Made by a program: the position numbers and the translations under genes
In this document: piece after piece, positions 50,610 to 60,630 of the stretch
Layout of the letters: every line of letters begins with the position of its first letter
Numbering within the stretch: the first letter of the stretch is position 1
Notes under the pieces: generated by a model
Databases searched by the model: none
Seen by the model: only the letters and a program-made list of their open reading frames with translations
What the model was told of the DNA's origin: nothing
Assembly (NCBI GenBank): GCA_902563305.1
Contig: CACEWP010000001.1
Span: 62,001-126,000 of the forward strand
Direction: 5' to 3'
Origin: an uncultured Alphaproteobacteria bacterium
GTDB lineage: Bacteria; Pseudomonadota; Alphaproteobacteria; Methylaequorales; Methylaequoraceae
Length of the DNA: 64,000 nt

Positions 50610-52937
50610 ATGGTAGACAATAACGACAATAAGAATAACCTATCTGGAAAATTACAGCTAAAAAAAACAATAAATGCTGGTCAAATAAAACAAAGCTTTT
50701 CCCACGGTCGAAGCAGATCTGTTTCAGTAGAAGTTAAAAAGAAAAGATCATTAACTGGTTTCTCGAAAGATCAAAAAATTGAGCAACCTAAGTCTCTAGA
50801 TACAAATTTGTCCCAGACAGATCATTCCGAGAGAAAAGCTTCGTCAAAAACAACTGAAAAAAAAATAGAAACTGAAGTTCAAAACGAGAAAATAGAAAAA
50901 AAATCTACAAAAAAAAATATAACAAAAAATTTTAATGAGGCAAAAATAAATAATGAAACAAACAATGAAACAGTTGAGAAACCAAAACAACCAAAGTTTG
51001 TCAAATCTCCTAAGAGTTTTGAAAATAGAAGGCAAGGAAAACTTACTATTTCACAAGCATTAGATGATGATAATGAAAAAGTAAGATCTCTTGCTGCCAT
51101 AAAAAGAGCTAGAGAAAAAGCTAAGCTAAGAAATGTAATTAAATCAGAAAATAAAGAAAATCTTGAATCTAAGGAAAAGAAAAAAAAAGAAATTATTATT
51201 CCTGATGTAATAACCGTTAACGAGCTTGCATCAAGATTAGCAGAGAAGTCATCCAACCTGATCAAATCTTTAATGAAACTCGGAGTGATGGCTACAATAA
51301 ACCAGACTATTGATAGTGATACTGCTGAATTGTTAGTAATGGAGTTTGGTCATATACCAAAAAGAGTCAGTGAATCTGATGTTGAGGTTGGTTTGAGTGG
51401 ACCTACTGATAATGAAGTAGACCTTAAAATAAGACCCCCAGTAGTTACAGTGATGGGTCATGTTGATCATGGAAAAACCTCACTTCTTGACGTTATTAGA
51501 GAAAAAAAAGTTGCTGCCACAGAGGCAGGGGGTATAACACAACACATTGGATCTTACATAGTTGAGGCAAAAAAAAATCAAATGATAACTTTCATTGATA
51601 CACCTGGTCATGCCGCTTTTAGTCAAATGAGAGCCAGAGGATCAAATATAACAGATGTTATTGTATTAGTTGTTGCTGCTGATGATAGCGTAAATGAGCA
51701 GACTATTGAAGCAATAAGCCATGCAAAGGCATCCGGATGCCCAATTATTGTAGCGGTTAATAAGATAGATCTTCCCACAGCCAACCCCCAAAAAGTCGAG
51801 TCCGATCTAATGAAACATGAAATCATTAGCGAAAAGATGGGGGGACAGAATGTTTTTGTTAATGTGTCTGCTAAAACCAAGGTCGGGATAGATGAATTAT
51901 TAGACTCGATATTACTTCAGTCTGAAATTCTTGAATTAAAGGCCAACCCAAATAGGAGCGCAGAGGGAACCGTTATTGAATCCAAGATTGAGAAAGGTAA
52001 GGGTACAGTAGTTTCTGTTTTAATACAAAACGGCTCTCTGAAGGTTGGAGATGTTGCTGTAATTGGAAAAGAATGGGGAAAAGTAAGGGCAATGTATAAC
52101 GATTCTGCTGAAAAAATTAATGTTGCTTTACCAAGTTTTCCAGTGGAACTTCAAGGCCTTTCTGGCACACCAGATTCCGGTGATAAATTAGTGGTTGTTG
52201 AAAATGAATCAAGAGCAAGAGAGGTCACTCAATATAGATCAAGGATGAAAAGAATTGAGGAAAACTCTTCGATTAAAAGAGTCTCTATAGACCAAATGAT
52301 TGAAAGCGCGTCTCAGGATGAAAAAAGAATAATCTCAATTATTATAAAAGCTGATGTTCATGGATCGAAAGAAGCAATTGAGCAGAGTTTAAATAAAATG
52401 AATTCAGATAAGGTTACAATGAAAATAATTCATACAGCTGTTGGTGAGATTAACGAATCAGATGTAACCCTTGCAATTGCATCAAAAGCAAGAATATTTG
52501 GTTTTAATGTCAAAGCCAATTCACAAGCAAAAACATTATCAAAAAGAGAAGGAATTAGAATCAGTTATTTCTCAATAATTTATGAAGTACTTGATGAAGC
52601 TCAAAAAATAGTTGAGGGTTTAGATAAAGATGTAGAAGTTGAGACTCAAATTGGTAAAGCAATGATAAAACAAGTTTTTGAACTTTCCGATTCAAACAAA
52701 GTTGCAGGATGTGTAATTGAAGAAGGCAAAGTTACTTCAAGGTCATTCGTTAAAATTATAAGAGATGAGAAGTTAATTCATGAATGTGAAATTTCAAGCC
52801 TAAGAAGAGAAAAGAATCAAGTTAAAGAAGTCTCTAGTGGCCTAGAATGTGGTATTGTTCTTTCAAAGTTCAATGAGGTTGTAGAAAACGACAGGCTTGA
52901 ATTTTATGTGAGAGAGAAAGATGAAAAAAAATCTTAG
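50610..52937 (+). CDS. infB: Translation initiation factor IF-2
   Basis: The 775-residue protein has a long Lys/Glu-rich N-terminal region (about 1-190), an IF2-N domain (about 195-245; VITVNELASRLAEKSSNLIK abridged) and the GTPase with G1 GHVDHGKTS (from about 283), DTPGHAAF and NKIDL. The C-terminal domains bind fMet-tRNA. It directly follows nusA (6 nt): the small ylxR gene usually between them is missing. It overlaps rbfA by 17 nt. Confidence 0.97.
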   Translation: MVDNNDNKNNLSGKLQLKKTINAGQIKQSFSHGRSRSVSVEVKKKRSLTGFSKDQKIEQPKSLDTNLSQTDHSERKASSKTTEKKIETEVQNEKIEKKSTKKNITKNFNEAKINNETNNETVEKPKQPKFVKSPKSFENRRQGKLTISQALDDDNEKVRSLAAIKRAREKAKLRNVIKSENKENLESKEKKKKEIIIPDVITVNELASRLAEKSSNLIKSLMKLGVMATINQTIDSDTAELLVMEFGHIPKRVSESDVEVGLSGPTDNEVDLKIRPPVVTVMGHVDHGKTSLLDVIREKKVAATEAGGITQHIGSYIVEAKKNQMITFIDTPGHAAFSQMRARGSNITDVIVLVVAADDSVNEQTIEAISHAKASGCPIIVAVNKIDLPTANPQKVESDLMKHEIISEKMGGQNVFVNVSAKTKVGIDELLDSILLQSEILELKANPNRSAEGTVIESKIEKGKGTVVSVLIQNGSLKVGDVAVIGKEWGKVRAMYNDSAEKINVALPSFPVELQGLSGTPDSGDKLVVVENESRAREVTQYRSRMKRIEENSSIKRVSIDQMIESASQDEKRIISIIIKADVHGSKEAIEQSLNKMNSDKVTMKIIHTAVGEINESDVTLAIASKARIFGFNVKANSQAKTLSKREGIRISYFSIIYEVLDEAQKIVEGLDKDVEVETQIGKAMIKQVFELSDSNKVAGCVIEEGKVTSRSFVKIIRDEKLIHECEISSLRREKNQVKEVSSGLECGIVLSKFNEVVENDRLEFYVREKDEKKS

Positions 52938-53274
52938 TTTAGAAAAAATTAAAGAAGAAAGAAAAAAATCTAGAGTCGATAAAATTTCATCACTAATAAA
53001 GAAAACAATTGCAGAAATTTTGATTCAAATTGACTTTAGCGATTCTCAAGGAAATAATATTTTAATTTTTGTTTCTAATGTAATACTTTCATCCGATGGT
53101 AAAAGCGCGACGGTTTTTTTAGAAACGATTAATTATACAGAGGGTAAAGATAAAGATATTGTAGAAACTATTAACGAAAAAACGTCTAAGATTAAAAAAG
53201 AATTTTCCAACAGAATAGATCTTAGATACACACCAAGGTTAAAGTTTAAAGTAAATGTACCCATAACCAAATAG
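52921..53274 (+). CDS. rbfA: Ribosome-binding factor A
   Basis: The 117-residue protein has the KH-like RbfA fold. RVDKISSLIKKTIAEIL lies at the start and LSSDGKSATVFLE follows in the middle. RIDLRYTPRLKFKVN near the end is the best-conserved stretch. It helps 30S maturation. It lies between infB and truB as in most bacteria. Confidence 0.9.
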   Translation: MKKNLSLEKIKEERKKSRVDKISSLIKKTIAEILIQIDFSDSQGNNILIFVSNVILSSDGKSATVFLETINYTEGKDKDIVETINEKTSKIKKEFSNRIDLRYTPRLKFKVNVPITK

Positions 53275-53280
53275 AAATAA

Positions 53281-54177
53281 ATGAAAAAGAATCAATATAA
53301 CGGATGGATCTATCTAGATAAACCTCTTGGAATAACATCAAATTTTGCCTTAAATAAAATAAAGAAAATTTTTAAAAACTCTAAAGCAGGTTTTGTTGGA
53401 ACTCTTGATCCAATGGCTTCAGGTTTTCTCCCAATCGCTCTAGGCTCAGCTACTAAAGTTATTCCTTATATTGAAAAGGCAAACAAAGAATATTTGTTTA
53501 CAATAAAATGGGGTGTGCAAAGTGAAACTGGAGACACCGAAGGTAAAATAATTAAGAGGAAGAAAAAATATCCTTCTGTTAATTCTATAAAAATGGTTTT
53601 AAGAAATTTTGTTGGAAGTTTAAAGCAAAGTCCACATAGATATTCTTCAGTAAAAATAAATGGTTTAAGAGCATATCAGCTTGCTAGGAAAAATATACCA
53701 TTCGATACTAAGAAAAAGGACATTTATATTCATGATATAAAGCTATTGAATAGTATTTCCGACGATTGTGCATGTTTTTACATTAAGTGTAGTGCGGGAA
53801 CTTATATAAGAAGTTTATGCGAAAGTTTGGCCTACTCGCTTGATACTTTTGGTTTGGTTACTGAACTGAGAAGAATCGGTTTTGGGGATTTTAATAAAAA
53901 ACTAATTTCACTGGATTATTTATTAAGTTTGGTGCATAGTGATCAGCTTAATAAGCTTGTATATCCAATTGATGACGTTTTCAATAAAACTAACAAAATT
54001 TATTTGGATAGTAAGCAGGTTAAAAAAGTTTTAACCGGCAGTTTTATAGAGATGAATGACAATCACGTTGAAACAGTAAAAGATAAAATGGTTTTTGCGA
54101 AACATGAAAATGATATTGTTGCCTTAGGCTTGATAAAAGAGAGTAATTTTCACCCAAAAAAGTTGTTAATTACATGA
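53281..54177 (+). CDS. truB: tRNA pseudouridine-55 synthase TruB
   Basis: The 298-residue enzyme has YLDKPLGITS, FVGTLDPMASGFLPIALG with catalytic Asp43, YSSVKINGLRAYQLAR and CSAGTYIRSLCESLA (abridged). It makes pseudouridine 55 in the tRNA T loop. It starts 6 nt after rbfA. Confidence 0.95.
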   Translation: MKKNQYNGWIYLDKPLGITSNFALNKIKKIFKNSKAGFVGTLDPMASGFLPIALGSATKVIPYIEKANKEYLFTIKWGVQSETGDTEGKIIKRKKKYPSVNSIKMVLRNFVGSLKQSPHRYSSVKINGLRAYQLARKNIPFDTKKKDIYIHDIKLLNSISDDCACFYIKCSAGTYIRSLCESLAYSLDTFGLVTELRRIGFGDFNKKLISLDYLLSLVHSDQLNKLVYPIDDVFNKTNKIYLDSKQVKKVLTGSFIEMNDNHVETVKDKMVFAKHENDIVALGLIKESNFHPKKLLIT

Positions 54178-54231
54178 ATCCAATCATATGTTATAACTTG
54201 TATATAGATACTAGAATCTAGGAAATTTAGA

Positions 54232-54483
54232 ATGGATAAAACTTTAAAAAATAAAAATGAAAATAAAAAAGAAAATGTTGGAAGTAGCGAAAGTCAAATT
54301 TCAATATTTTCAGAAAGAATTAAGAATTTAACTGAACATTTAAAATCTAACAAAAAAGATCATAACACTAGAAGAGGTTTGATGAAGCTTGTAGGAAAGA
54401 GAAAAAAACTTTTGAGCTATGTAAAAAGCAAAAGCAATGAAAGATACGAGTCAATTATAAAGTCTCTAGGTCTAAGACGTTAG
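54232..54483 (+). CDS. rpsO: 30S ribosomal protein S15
   Basis: The 83-residue protein, slightly shorter than the usual 89, has VGSSESQISIFSERIKNLTEH (abridged: SERIKNLTEHL), DHNTRRGLMKLVGKRKKLL and the C-terminal SLGLRR. It binds 16S rRNA and is often autoregulated. It lies 54 nt after truB and 20 nt before pnp, as in most proteobacteria. Confidence 0.95.
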   Translation: MDKTLKNKNENKKENVGSSESQISIFSERIKNLTEHLKSNKKDHNTRRGLMKLVGKRKKLLSYVKSKSNERYESIIKSLGLRR

Positions 54484-54503
54484 GCAAATTAAGGAGATAA
54501 ATA

Positions 54504-56573
54504 ATGTTTAATATTTCATCCGTTGAGCTGGACTGGAAAGGCTTAACTTTAAAATTAGAAACAGGTATGATTGCTCGTCAAGCTGATGGCGCAGTGAAAT
54601 GCAGTATAGGGGGGACTGTAGTACTATGTACAGTTTCAGCCTCTCGTGAATCGGATAATTCAAACGATTTTTTCCCTCTATCAGTTCACTACATTGAAAA
54701 GTCATATTCGGCAGGTAAAATTCCTGGGGGGTTTTTTAAAAGAGAAGGGAGGCCATCTGAAAATGAAATACTTACCTCGAGACTTATAGATCGGCCAATT
54801 CGACCCTTATTTCACGACGATTTTAAAAATGAAACTCAAGTTATTTGTACTGTAATAAATTATGATGGTGAGAATGATCCGTCCGTATGTGCAATGATTG
54901 GTGCGTCTGCTGCGATTACAATTTCAGGTTTACCTTTTCTTGGGCCTTTGGCATGTGCCAGGGTTGGTTTTATGGATGGTGACTACATTCTTAATCCGAC
55001 AAAAGACGAATTGAGAGATAGTGAGTTAGACTTAGTAGTTGCTGGTACAAGAGATGGTGTATTAATGGTAGAATCCGAAGCTAATGAACTTGATGAAAAA
55101 ATCATGTTGGGCGCAGTCCAATTTGGATTCAAAGAGTCTCAGGCAGTAATTGATGCAATCATTGAATTAGCAGAGAAATCTGCTAAAGAATCTTGGCCAA
55201 TAGAAGAGAAACAAAAACTTAAGTTTATTGATGAATTAAGGAATTTGACTCAAAAAGAACTTAACCCTATTTATAAGATCAAAGAGAAAAAGAAAAGAAA
55301 TGAATCTTTAAATGAGGCACGAAAAAAGATCGTAGAAAAGTTTAATGATAGCATTGAAGATGAAATAATACTTAAGGACGAGATTAAGAAGATTGAGAAA
55401 GAATTAGTGAGATCTTCTATAGTTAGTTCACATAAGAGAATAGATGGTAGAGGGCTCGACGATGTAAGGGATATAGATTGTAGAGTTGACTTGCTTGAAA
55501 ACGTTCATGGGAGTGCACTTTTTACAAGAGGAGAAACTCAAGCGTTAGTAACTACAACTCTAGGAACAACTTCAGATGAACAAATGCTTGACGGATTAGA
55601 TGGAGACTCCAGAGAAAAATTTATGTTGCATTACAACTTTCCCCCTTTTTCAGTCAATGAGGTTGGAAGAATTGGATCGACTGGGAGAAGAGAGGTTGGG
55701 CATGGAAAACTTGCATGGAGGGCTATTAACCCAATATTAAGAAGGTCTAAGGATTTTCCATATACAGTAAGAGTGGTCTCAGAGATAACTGAATCTAATG
55801 GTTCATCATCAATGGCGACAGTTTGCGGGTCATCATTGGCTTTAATGGACGCGGGTGTTCCACTTGAAAAGCCAATTGCAGGTATAGCAATGGGATTAAT
55901 TAAAGAAGAAAATAAGTTTGTTGTTCTAACTGATATACTTGGAGATGAAGATCATTTAGGAGACATGGACTTTAAGGTCGCTGGAACCGAAAAGGGAATT
56001 ACTTCCTTGCAAATGGATATCAAAGTCGACGGTATTACAGAGAATATTATGAAAGATTCACTATCTAAGGCTCACTCTGCAAGACTACATATTTTGAAAG
56101 AAATGAATAAGGCACTAGATAAGTCTCGAACTGGAACCAAATCAAATGCACCACAGATTGAGAAGATAAAGATTGATAAATCAAAAATAAGAGAAGTTAT
56201 AGGATCTGGGGGGAAGGTTATTAAGGATATTTGTGAGAAGTCTGGAGCTAAGGTAGAAATAGACGATGATGGTTTAATTACAATCTTTGCATCAAAGTCT
56301 AGCGAAGGTAAAATTGCAGCTAGTATGATAAACGATATTGTAGCTGAACCGGAGGTTGGAAAGATATATGAAGGTAAGGTTGTAAAAACTACTGACTTTG
56401 GAGCTTTTGTAAATTTCATGGGAAGTAGAGACGGCTTGGTTCATATAAGTCAATTAAAAGATGAGAGGGTTGAAAAAACAACTGATGTAGTTAAAGAGGG
56501 TGATCAAGTAAAAGTGAAAGTTATTGGAGTTGATGACCGAGGAAAGGTAAAGTTAAGCATTAAAGACGTTTAA
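54504..56573 (+). CDS. pnp: Polyribonucleotide nucleotidyltransferase (PNPase)
   Basis: The 689-residue protein has two RNase-PH domains (about 10-230 and 310-530; [20 protein letters not shown] abridged, [18 protein letters not shown]), a KH domain (about 552-612; [15 protein letters not shown]) and an S1 domain (about 618-688; [20 protein letters not shown] abridged). It is phosphate-dependent: it degrades RNA by phosphorolysis. AAGGAGAT precedes the ATG. Confidence 0.97.
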   Translation: MFNISSVELDWKGLTLKLETGMIARQADGAVKCSIGGTVVLCTVSASRESDNSNDFFPLSVHYIEKSYSAGKIPGGFFKREGRPSENEILTSRLIDRPIRPLFHDDFKNETQVICTVINYDGENDPSVCAMIGASAAITISGLPFLGPLACARVGFMDGDYILNPTKDELRDSELDLVVAGTRDGVLMVESEANELDEKIMLGAVQFGFKESQAVIDAIIELAEKSAKESWPIEEKQKLKFIDELRNLTQKELNPIYKIKEKKKRNESLNEARKKIVEKFNDSIEDEIILKDEIKKIEKELVRSSIVSSHKRIDGRGLDDVRDIDCRVDLLENVHGSALFTRGETQALVTTTLGTTSDEQMLDGLDGDSREKFMLHYNFPPFSVNEVGRIGSTGRREVGHGKLAWRAINPILRRSKDFPYTVRVVSEITESNGSSSMATVCGSSLALMDAGVPLEKPIAGIAMGLIKEENKFVVLTDILGDEDHLGDMDFKVAGTEKGITSLQMDIKVDGITENIMKDSLSKAHSARLHILKEMNKALDKSRTGTKSNAPQIEKIKIDKSKIREVIGSGGKVIKDICEKSGAKVEIDDDGLITIFASKSSEGKIAASMINDIVAEPEVGKIYEGKVVKTTDFGAFVNFMGSRDGLVHISQLKDERVEKTTDVVKEGDQVKVKVIGVDDRGKVKLSIKDV

Positions 56574-56575
56574 TC

Positions 56576-57976
56576 ATGAAAAATATTGATTCAATGATAC
56601 TATCTGGAAAAGAGTCACTTCCACTTATAGAGGGTGGTAAAGGGATTGCTGTTTCAAGTGGTGAAAGCTCTGGTGCATGGGCAAAAGCTGGAGGTGTTGG
56701 AACTTTTTCTGGGGTGAATGCTGATTCGTATGATGAACAGGGTAATTTGATACCACAGATATATAAAGAAAAAACTAGATCAGGAAGACACAAAGAATTA
56801 ATTAACTTTTCAGTTTCAGGAGCAGTTGAACAAGCAAAAATTGCCAGAGATATTGCTGGTGAAAAGGCACCGATTCATATAAATATTTTGTGGGAAATGG
56901 CAGCCGCTGAAGAAATATTGACTAGAACTTTAGAACAAGCAAGTAACATAATTGATGGTGTTACCTGTGGTGCTGGAATGCCTTATAAATTATCAGAAAT
57001 TGCAGCAAGATTTGGGATCTATTATTATCCAATCGTTTCTTCCGCAAGGGCCTTTAATGCTCTTTGGAAGAGGTCCTATAGAAAAACGTCAGATTTTCTT
57101 GGTGGTGTTGTATATGAAGATCCATGGCTTGCTGGAGGACATAATGGTTTATCTAATAGTGAGAACCCTTTAAAGCCACAACCCCCATACCCTAGAGTTA
57201 GAGAGCTTAGAAAGCTAATGAATCAATTCGATCTTCAAGATACTCCAATTATAATGGCGGGCGGAGTGTGGAATCTTTCTGAGTGGGAAGATTGGATAGA
57301 CAACCCGGAGATTGGTAAGATAGCATTTCAATTTGGAACTAGACCTTTATTAACCCAAGAGAGTCCAATTCCAGATACTTGGAAAAAAAGGCTTCTTTCT
57401 ATAAAAAAAGGGGAAGTCAGTCTTCATAGGTTTAGCCCAACAGGTTTTTATTCTTCAGCAGTTAAGAACAATTTTCTAATTGAACTTGAAGAGAGATCAA
57501 GGAGACAAACGCCATTCCTCAAAGAACAGACAATTGAGTTTAATGAAAAAATTGAGATTGGGCCAAGAAAAAGAACTTTTTATGTAAAACATTCTGATAA
57601 ATCTAAAATAATGGAGTGGATTAAAAAAGGTTTTTCAAAACCAATGACAACTCCAAATGACACTTTGATCTGGGTTACTATTAAAAAAGCAAGTCAAATT
57701 GTGAAAGATCAAATTGATTGTATGGGCTGTCTCTCTCAATGTCTTTTTAGTAATTGGTCTCAAGGTGATAAAGGGACTACTGGTAAAAAAGCTGATCCAA
57801 GATCTTTTTGTATTCAAAAAACTCTTCAAAAAATAAGTCATGGAATTTCAAACCTTGAAAATGAGCTTATGTTTGCAGGTCACTCAGTTTATAGGTTTGC
57901 GCTTGATCCTTTTTACAAAGGGGGGTTCATTCCTAGAGTAAATCAATTAGTTGACAGAATCATGAAGGGATTATAG
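56576..57976 (+). CDS. Nitronate monooxygenase / 2-nitropropane dioxygenase-like flavoprotein
   Basis: The 466-residue protein looks like the FMN-binding barrel group annotated 2-nitropropane dioxygenase in alphaproteobacteria: INILWEMAAAEEIL, GVTCGAGMPYKL, GGHNGLS and IIMAGGVW, then GKIAFQFGTRPLLT. The C-terminal extension has a CMGCLSQC cluster (Cys382, 385, 389) plus another Cys in RSFCIQ, suggesting a metal or Fe-S site beyond the classic family. It follows pnp by 2 nt. The substrate is unknown. Confidence 0.75.
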   Translation: MKNIDSMILSGKESLPLIEGGKGIAVSSGESSGAWAKAGGVGTFSGVNADSYDEQGNLIPQIYKEKTRSGRHKELINFSVSGAVEQAKIARDIAGEKAPIHINILWEMAAAEEILTRTLEQASNIIDGVTCGAGMPYKLSEIAARFGIYYYPIVSSARAFNALWKRSYRKTSDFLGGVVYEDPWLAGGHNGLSNSENPLKPQPPYPRVRELRKLMNQFDLQDTPIIMAGGVWNLSEWEDWIDNPEIGKIAFQFGTRPLLTQESPIPDTWKKRLLSIKKGEVSLHRFSPTGFYSSAVKNNFLIELEERSRRQTPFLKEQTIEFNEKIEIGPRKRTFYVKHSDKSKIMEWIKKGFSKPMTTPNDTLIWVTIKKASQIVKDQIDCMGCLSQCLFSNWSQGDKGTTGKKADPRSFCIQKTLQKISHGISNLENELMFAGHSVYRFALDPFYKGGFIPRVNQLVDRIMKGL

Positions 57977-57994
57977 TTTGAAATGGGATATTAA

Positions 57995-58408
57995 ATGGTT
58001 AAAAATCACTATATAGAAAATGCTTTAGAGATGTTAAAAGAATCACCTTTGAAGCTAACGGAACAAAGAGTGTGTATGATAAACATTCTTTTTAAAAATG
58101 GTGCATCCCATTTTACCGCTGAAGAAATCTATAATGAGGCAAATAAAAAAAGATTGAAAATATCATTGGCTACTATTTACAATTGCTTAAATCAATTTAA
58201 AGAAAATGGCATAATTAAGGCAGTAAAAGTTTCAAGTGATAAAATTTACTTTGATACAAATTTAAAAGAGCATCATCATTTTTTCTGTCAAGAATCTGAA
58301 AAATTAACAGATATTAAGACTGACCACGTAAAGATTTCAAAGCTCCCAAAACTTCCCAAAGGAAAAAGGCTTAAATCAATAGAAGTTATAATAAATATAA
58401 CAAAGTAG
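57995..58408 (+). CDS. irr: Iron response regulator Irr (Fur family)
   Basis: The 137-residue protein has the Irr-type winged helix (KLTEQRVCMINILFKNG; ISLATIYNCLNQFKENGII abridged) and HHHFF (88-92), the His-rich site for haem/metal in Irr. DIKTDHVKISKLPKLPKGK near the end matches the Irr pattern (DIP..LP.PP.G). Irr represses or activates iron and haem genes under iron limitation. It is 18 nt after the nitronate monooxygenase-like gene. Confidence 0.88.
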   Translation: MVKNHYIENALEMLKESPLKLTEQRVCMINILFKNGASHFTAEEIYNEANKKRLKISLATIYNCLNQFKENGIIKAVKVSSDKIYFDTNLKEHHHFFCQESEKLTDIKTDHVKISKLPKLPKGKRLKSIEVIINITK

Positions 58409-58430
58409 TTTACAACTTTTAAACGTAGAA

Positions 58431-58901
58431 CTATTTTCCCCAAAGATGTTTTTTTAGAATCCAGCCTTCAATTTCTCCTTTCTTTATAAAACACCAATCA
58501 TTGACGCATCTATCATTTTCTAGAATCAAGTTTTTTTTAACCTTAGCTATTTTTTTAGATTTAGCATTTGGAAATTTATAAATAAATTCTTCTAAGGCAA
58601 CAACAATTACAAAATCTTTTTCAGACAATTGTGAATTGGAGATCCAACCATTAATTCCGCTAATATCGGTTATTTTTTTCCAATTACCAAATTCTTCTAA
58701 AATCTTCAATGGGTAACCTTTTATTAATATTTTGTAAATTATCAGATGATTCAAGCCAGGACCATTTCTGACATTCACTTCACTATATTTAGTTGTTAAA
58801 ATATTTTTTTTTGTTTCAGTCGAAGCAAGTTTTGGTGATATATTTATTGTGAATAGTGTATAGAAAATTAAAAAAATTGGGAATATGGTTCGAAAAAACA
58901 T
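58431..58901 (-). CDS. Exported SH3-domain protein
   Basis: The 156-residue protein starts at ATG 58901 with a signal peptide (about 1-25) and has two bacterial SH3-like repeats: VNVRNGPGLNHLIIYKIL with GYPLKILEEFGNWKKI and GINGWISNSQL; then the second ending GEIEGWILKKHLWG. Such alphaproteobacterial proteins are periplasmic and of unknown role. Its start overlaps the start of the divergent dehydrogenase gene by 17 nt. Confidence 0.85.
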   Translation of the reverse strand: MFFRTIFPIFLIFYTLFTINISPKLASTETKKNILTTKYSEVNVRNGPGLNHLIIYKILIKGYPLKILEEFGNWKKITDISGINGWISNSQLSEKDFVIVVALEEFIYKFPNAKSKKIAKVKKNLILENDRCVNDWCFIKKGEIEGWILKKHLWGK

Positions 58902-59871
58902 TGTTATTCTGATTACTAGAAAATTACCAGAAAAGATAGAAAAAAAATTAAAAGAAGATTTTAATGTTTTAAGTAACAAAACTGATAGAAAACTATCTTA
59001 CAACGAATTAAAGAAGAAGATTGCCGACGTTGATATTTTGATACCCTGTGTGAGTGATACAATAGATGCATCAATAATTAAATCTGGGAAAAAGTTAAGA
59101 TTAATTGCAAATTTTGGAAATGGTGTAGATAATTTGGATCTTGTTACAGCAAAAGAAGAAAATGTTTTGGTAACAAATACTCCAGATGTACTGACAGAGG
59201 ACACTGCAGATTTGGTTCTAACAATGATTCTTATGATTAGCAGAAAGGTCATTGAGGCGCAAAAAAAATTAATAGGTGGTAAATGGTCTGGGTGGGGGCC
59301 AAGTGAGACGTTGGGTCAAAGAATAAAAGGGAAGAATGTTGGAATAATCGGAATGGGAAGAATTGGAAGAGCTGTTGCTAATAGGCTAAATATTCTTGGT
59401 GTAAACATTTTGTACCATAATAGAAAACGTCTGAGTAAAACTCTTGAAAGGGTTCATAAAGCAAAATATTTTGACAATTTAGATTTGATGATTTCAAAAT
59501 CTGATATTATTAGTATTCATTGTCCATATACCCCTGAGACATTTCATTTAATGTCAAAAAAAAGACTAAATTTACTAAAAAAGAATTGTATTATAATTAA
59601 TACTTCAAGAGGAGAAATAATTGATGAACAGGCCCTTGCAAACCTGCTTTTTCAAAAAAAAATAGGTGGTGCTGGTCTTGATGTATTTGAGCATGAACCT
59701 GAAATAACTCAGAAGCTCTTTGAATCCAATAATGTTATCTTATTACCTCATATAAGTTCAGCGACTTTTGAAAGTAGGATCGCAATGGGAGACAGAGTGG
59801 TAAAAAATGTTAAATCATTTGTAAATGGAAAGGTTCCTCCAGATTTAGTTGATAAGCAATATGACGAATAG
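58885..59871 (+). CDS. D-2-hydroxyacid dehydrogenase (glyoxylate/hydroxypyruvate reductase type)
   Basis: The 328-residue NAD(P)-dependent enzyme has the Rossmann motif VGIIGMGRIGRAVANRL (from about 152) and NTSRGEIID with catalytic Arg near 242. A conserved Glu in the EHEPEI region and His near 289 in LLPHISSATF complete the catalytic set. NFGNGVDNLD and GKWSGWGP are typical of the GyaR-like group that reduces glyoxylate and hydroxypyruvate. The exact substrate is uncertain. Confidence 0.87.
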   Translation: MVRKNIVILITRKLPEKIEKKLKEDFNVLSNKTDRKLSYNELKKKIADVDILIPCVSDTIDASIIKSGKKLRLIANFGNGVDNLDLVTAKEENVLVTNTPDVLTEDTADLVLTMILMISRKVIEAQKKLIGGKWSGWGPSETLGQRIKGKNVGIIGMGRIGRAVANRLNILGVNILYHNRKRLSKTLERVHKAKYFDNLDLMISKSDIISIHCPYTPETFHLMSKKRLNLLKKNCIIINTSRGEIIDEQALANLLFQKKIGGAGLDVFEHEPEITQKLFESNNVILLPHISSATFESRIAMGDRVVKNVKSFVNGKVPPDLVDKQYDE

Positions 59872-59877
59872 TCTATT

Positions 59878-60630
59878 TTAGTCGCATTCAGAGCATTTTT
59901 TATTTTTTGTAATTTTTATTTTTTTTAAATCTAAGTTTAAACAGTCAAATAAGATTAGTTCTTTAAAGTTACCTTTTAGCTTTAATATAAAGTTAATAGC
60001 GAGATTGGCCTGGATTAGCCCTCCAAGTCCAGCAACAGGTGCAATAATACCCATTTCGTCGCAGCTCATAGCAGTATCTTTTTTTAGTTCTGGAAAGATA
60101 CATTTATAACACGGGTTATCCTGTTTGCTCCATGAAGATGTCATAAAGGCTTGTAATTCAAAATTCTGAAGAGCGGCAGAAATTAATATTTTTTTCTCAA
60201 GATGGCAAAATCTATTTATAACTAGTCTTGACTCATAATTATCAGTACAATCCAATACAATTTTATCTTTGCCAACAAATCTTTTTATATTTTTAGAAGT
60301 AACCTTTTTTTTAAAATAAACAATTTTAATAGAATTATTTATAGATTTAATTTTTTCGGAGAGAACTACGCTTTTACTTTTTCCTATGTCTTTTTCAGTG
60401 AATAATGTTTGACGATTGAGATTACTCAAAGATACTTTATCATCATCAATTAAGGTAAGACTTCCTACCCCACTCATCGATAAATATTGAGCTGCAGAGG
60501 TTCCAAGACCTCCACAACCAATTACCGAGACTGATGAATTAAAAATTTTTTTTTGTCCTGAAATTCCTATTTGTTCCATCATAATTTGTCTTGAATATTT
60601 TTCCATCAGGTATTGTTCTCTTTTATTCAT
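59878..60630 (-). CDS. HesA/MoeB/ThiF-family adenylyltransferase
   Basis: The 250-residue E1-like protein has the nucleotide loop VIGCGGLGTSAAQYL (about 37-51), LIDDDKVSLSNLNRQTLF (abridged; Asp and Arg finger) and two CxxC zinc pairs (CYKC; CSEC at the C-terminus). It activates the C-terminal glycine of a ubiquitin-like sulfur carrier such as MoaD or ThiS. It overlaps the cysK-like gene by 8 nt, which fits a sulfur-transfer role. Confidence 0.87.
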   Translation of the reverse strand: MNKREQYLMEKYSRQIMMEQIGISGQKKIFNSSVSVIGCGGLGTSAAQYLSMSGVGSLTLIDDDKVSLSNLNRQTLFTEKDIGKSKSVVLSEKIKSINNSIKIVYFKKKVTSKNIKRFVGKDKIVLDCTDNYESRLVINRFCHLEKKILISAALQNFELQAFMTSSWSKQDNPCYKCIFPELKKDTAMSCDEMGIIAPVAGLGGLIQANLAINFILKLKGNFKELILFDCLNLDLKKIKITKNKKCSECD

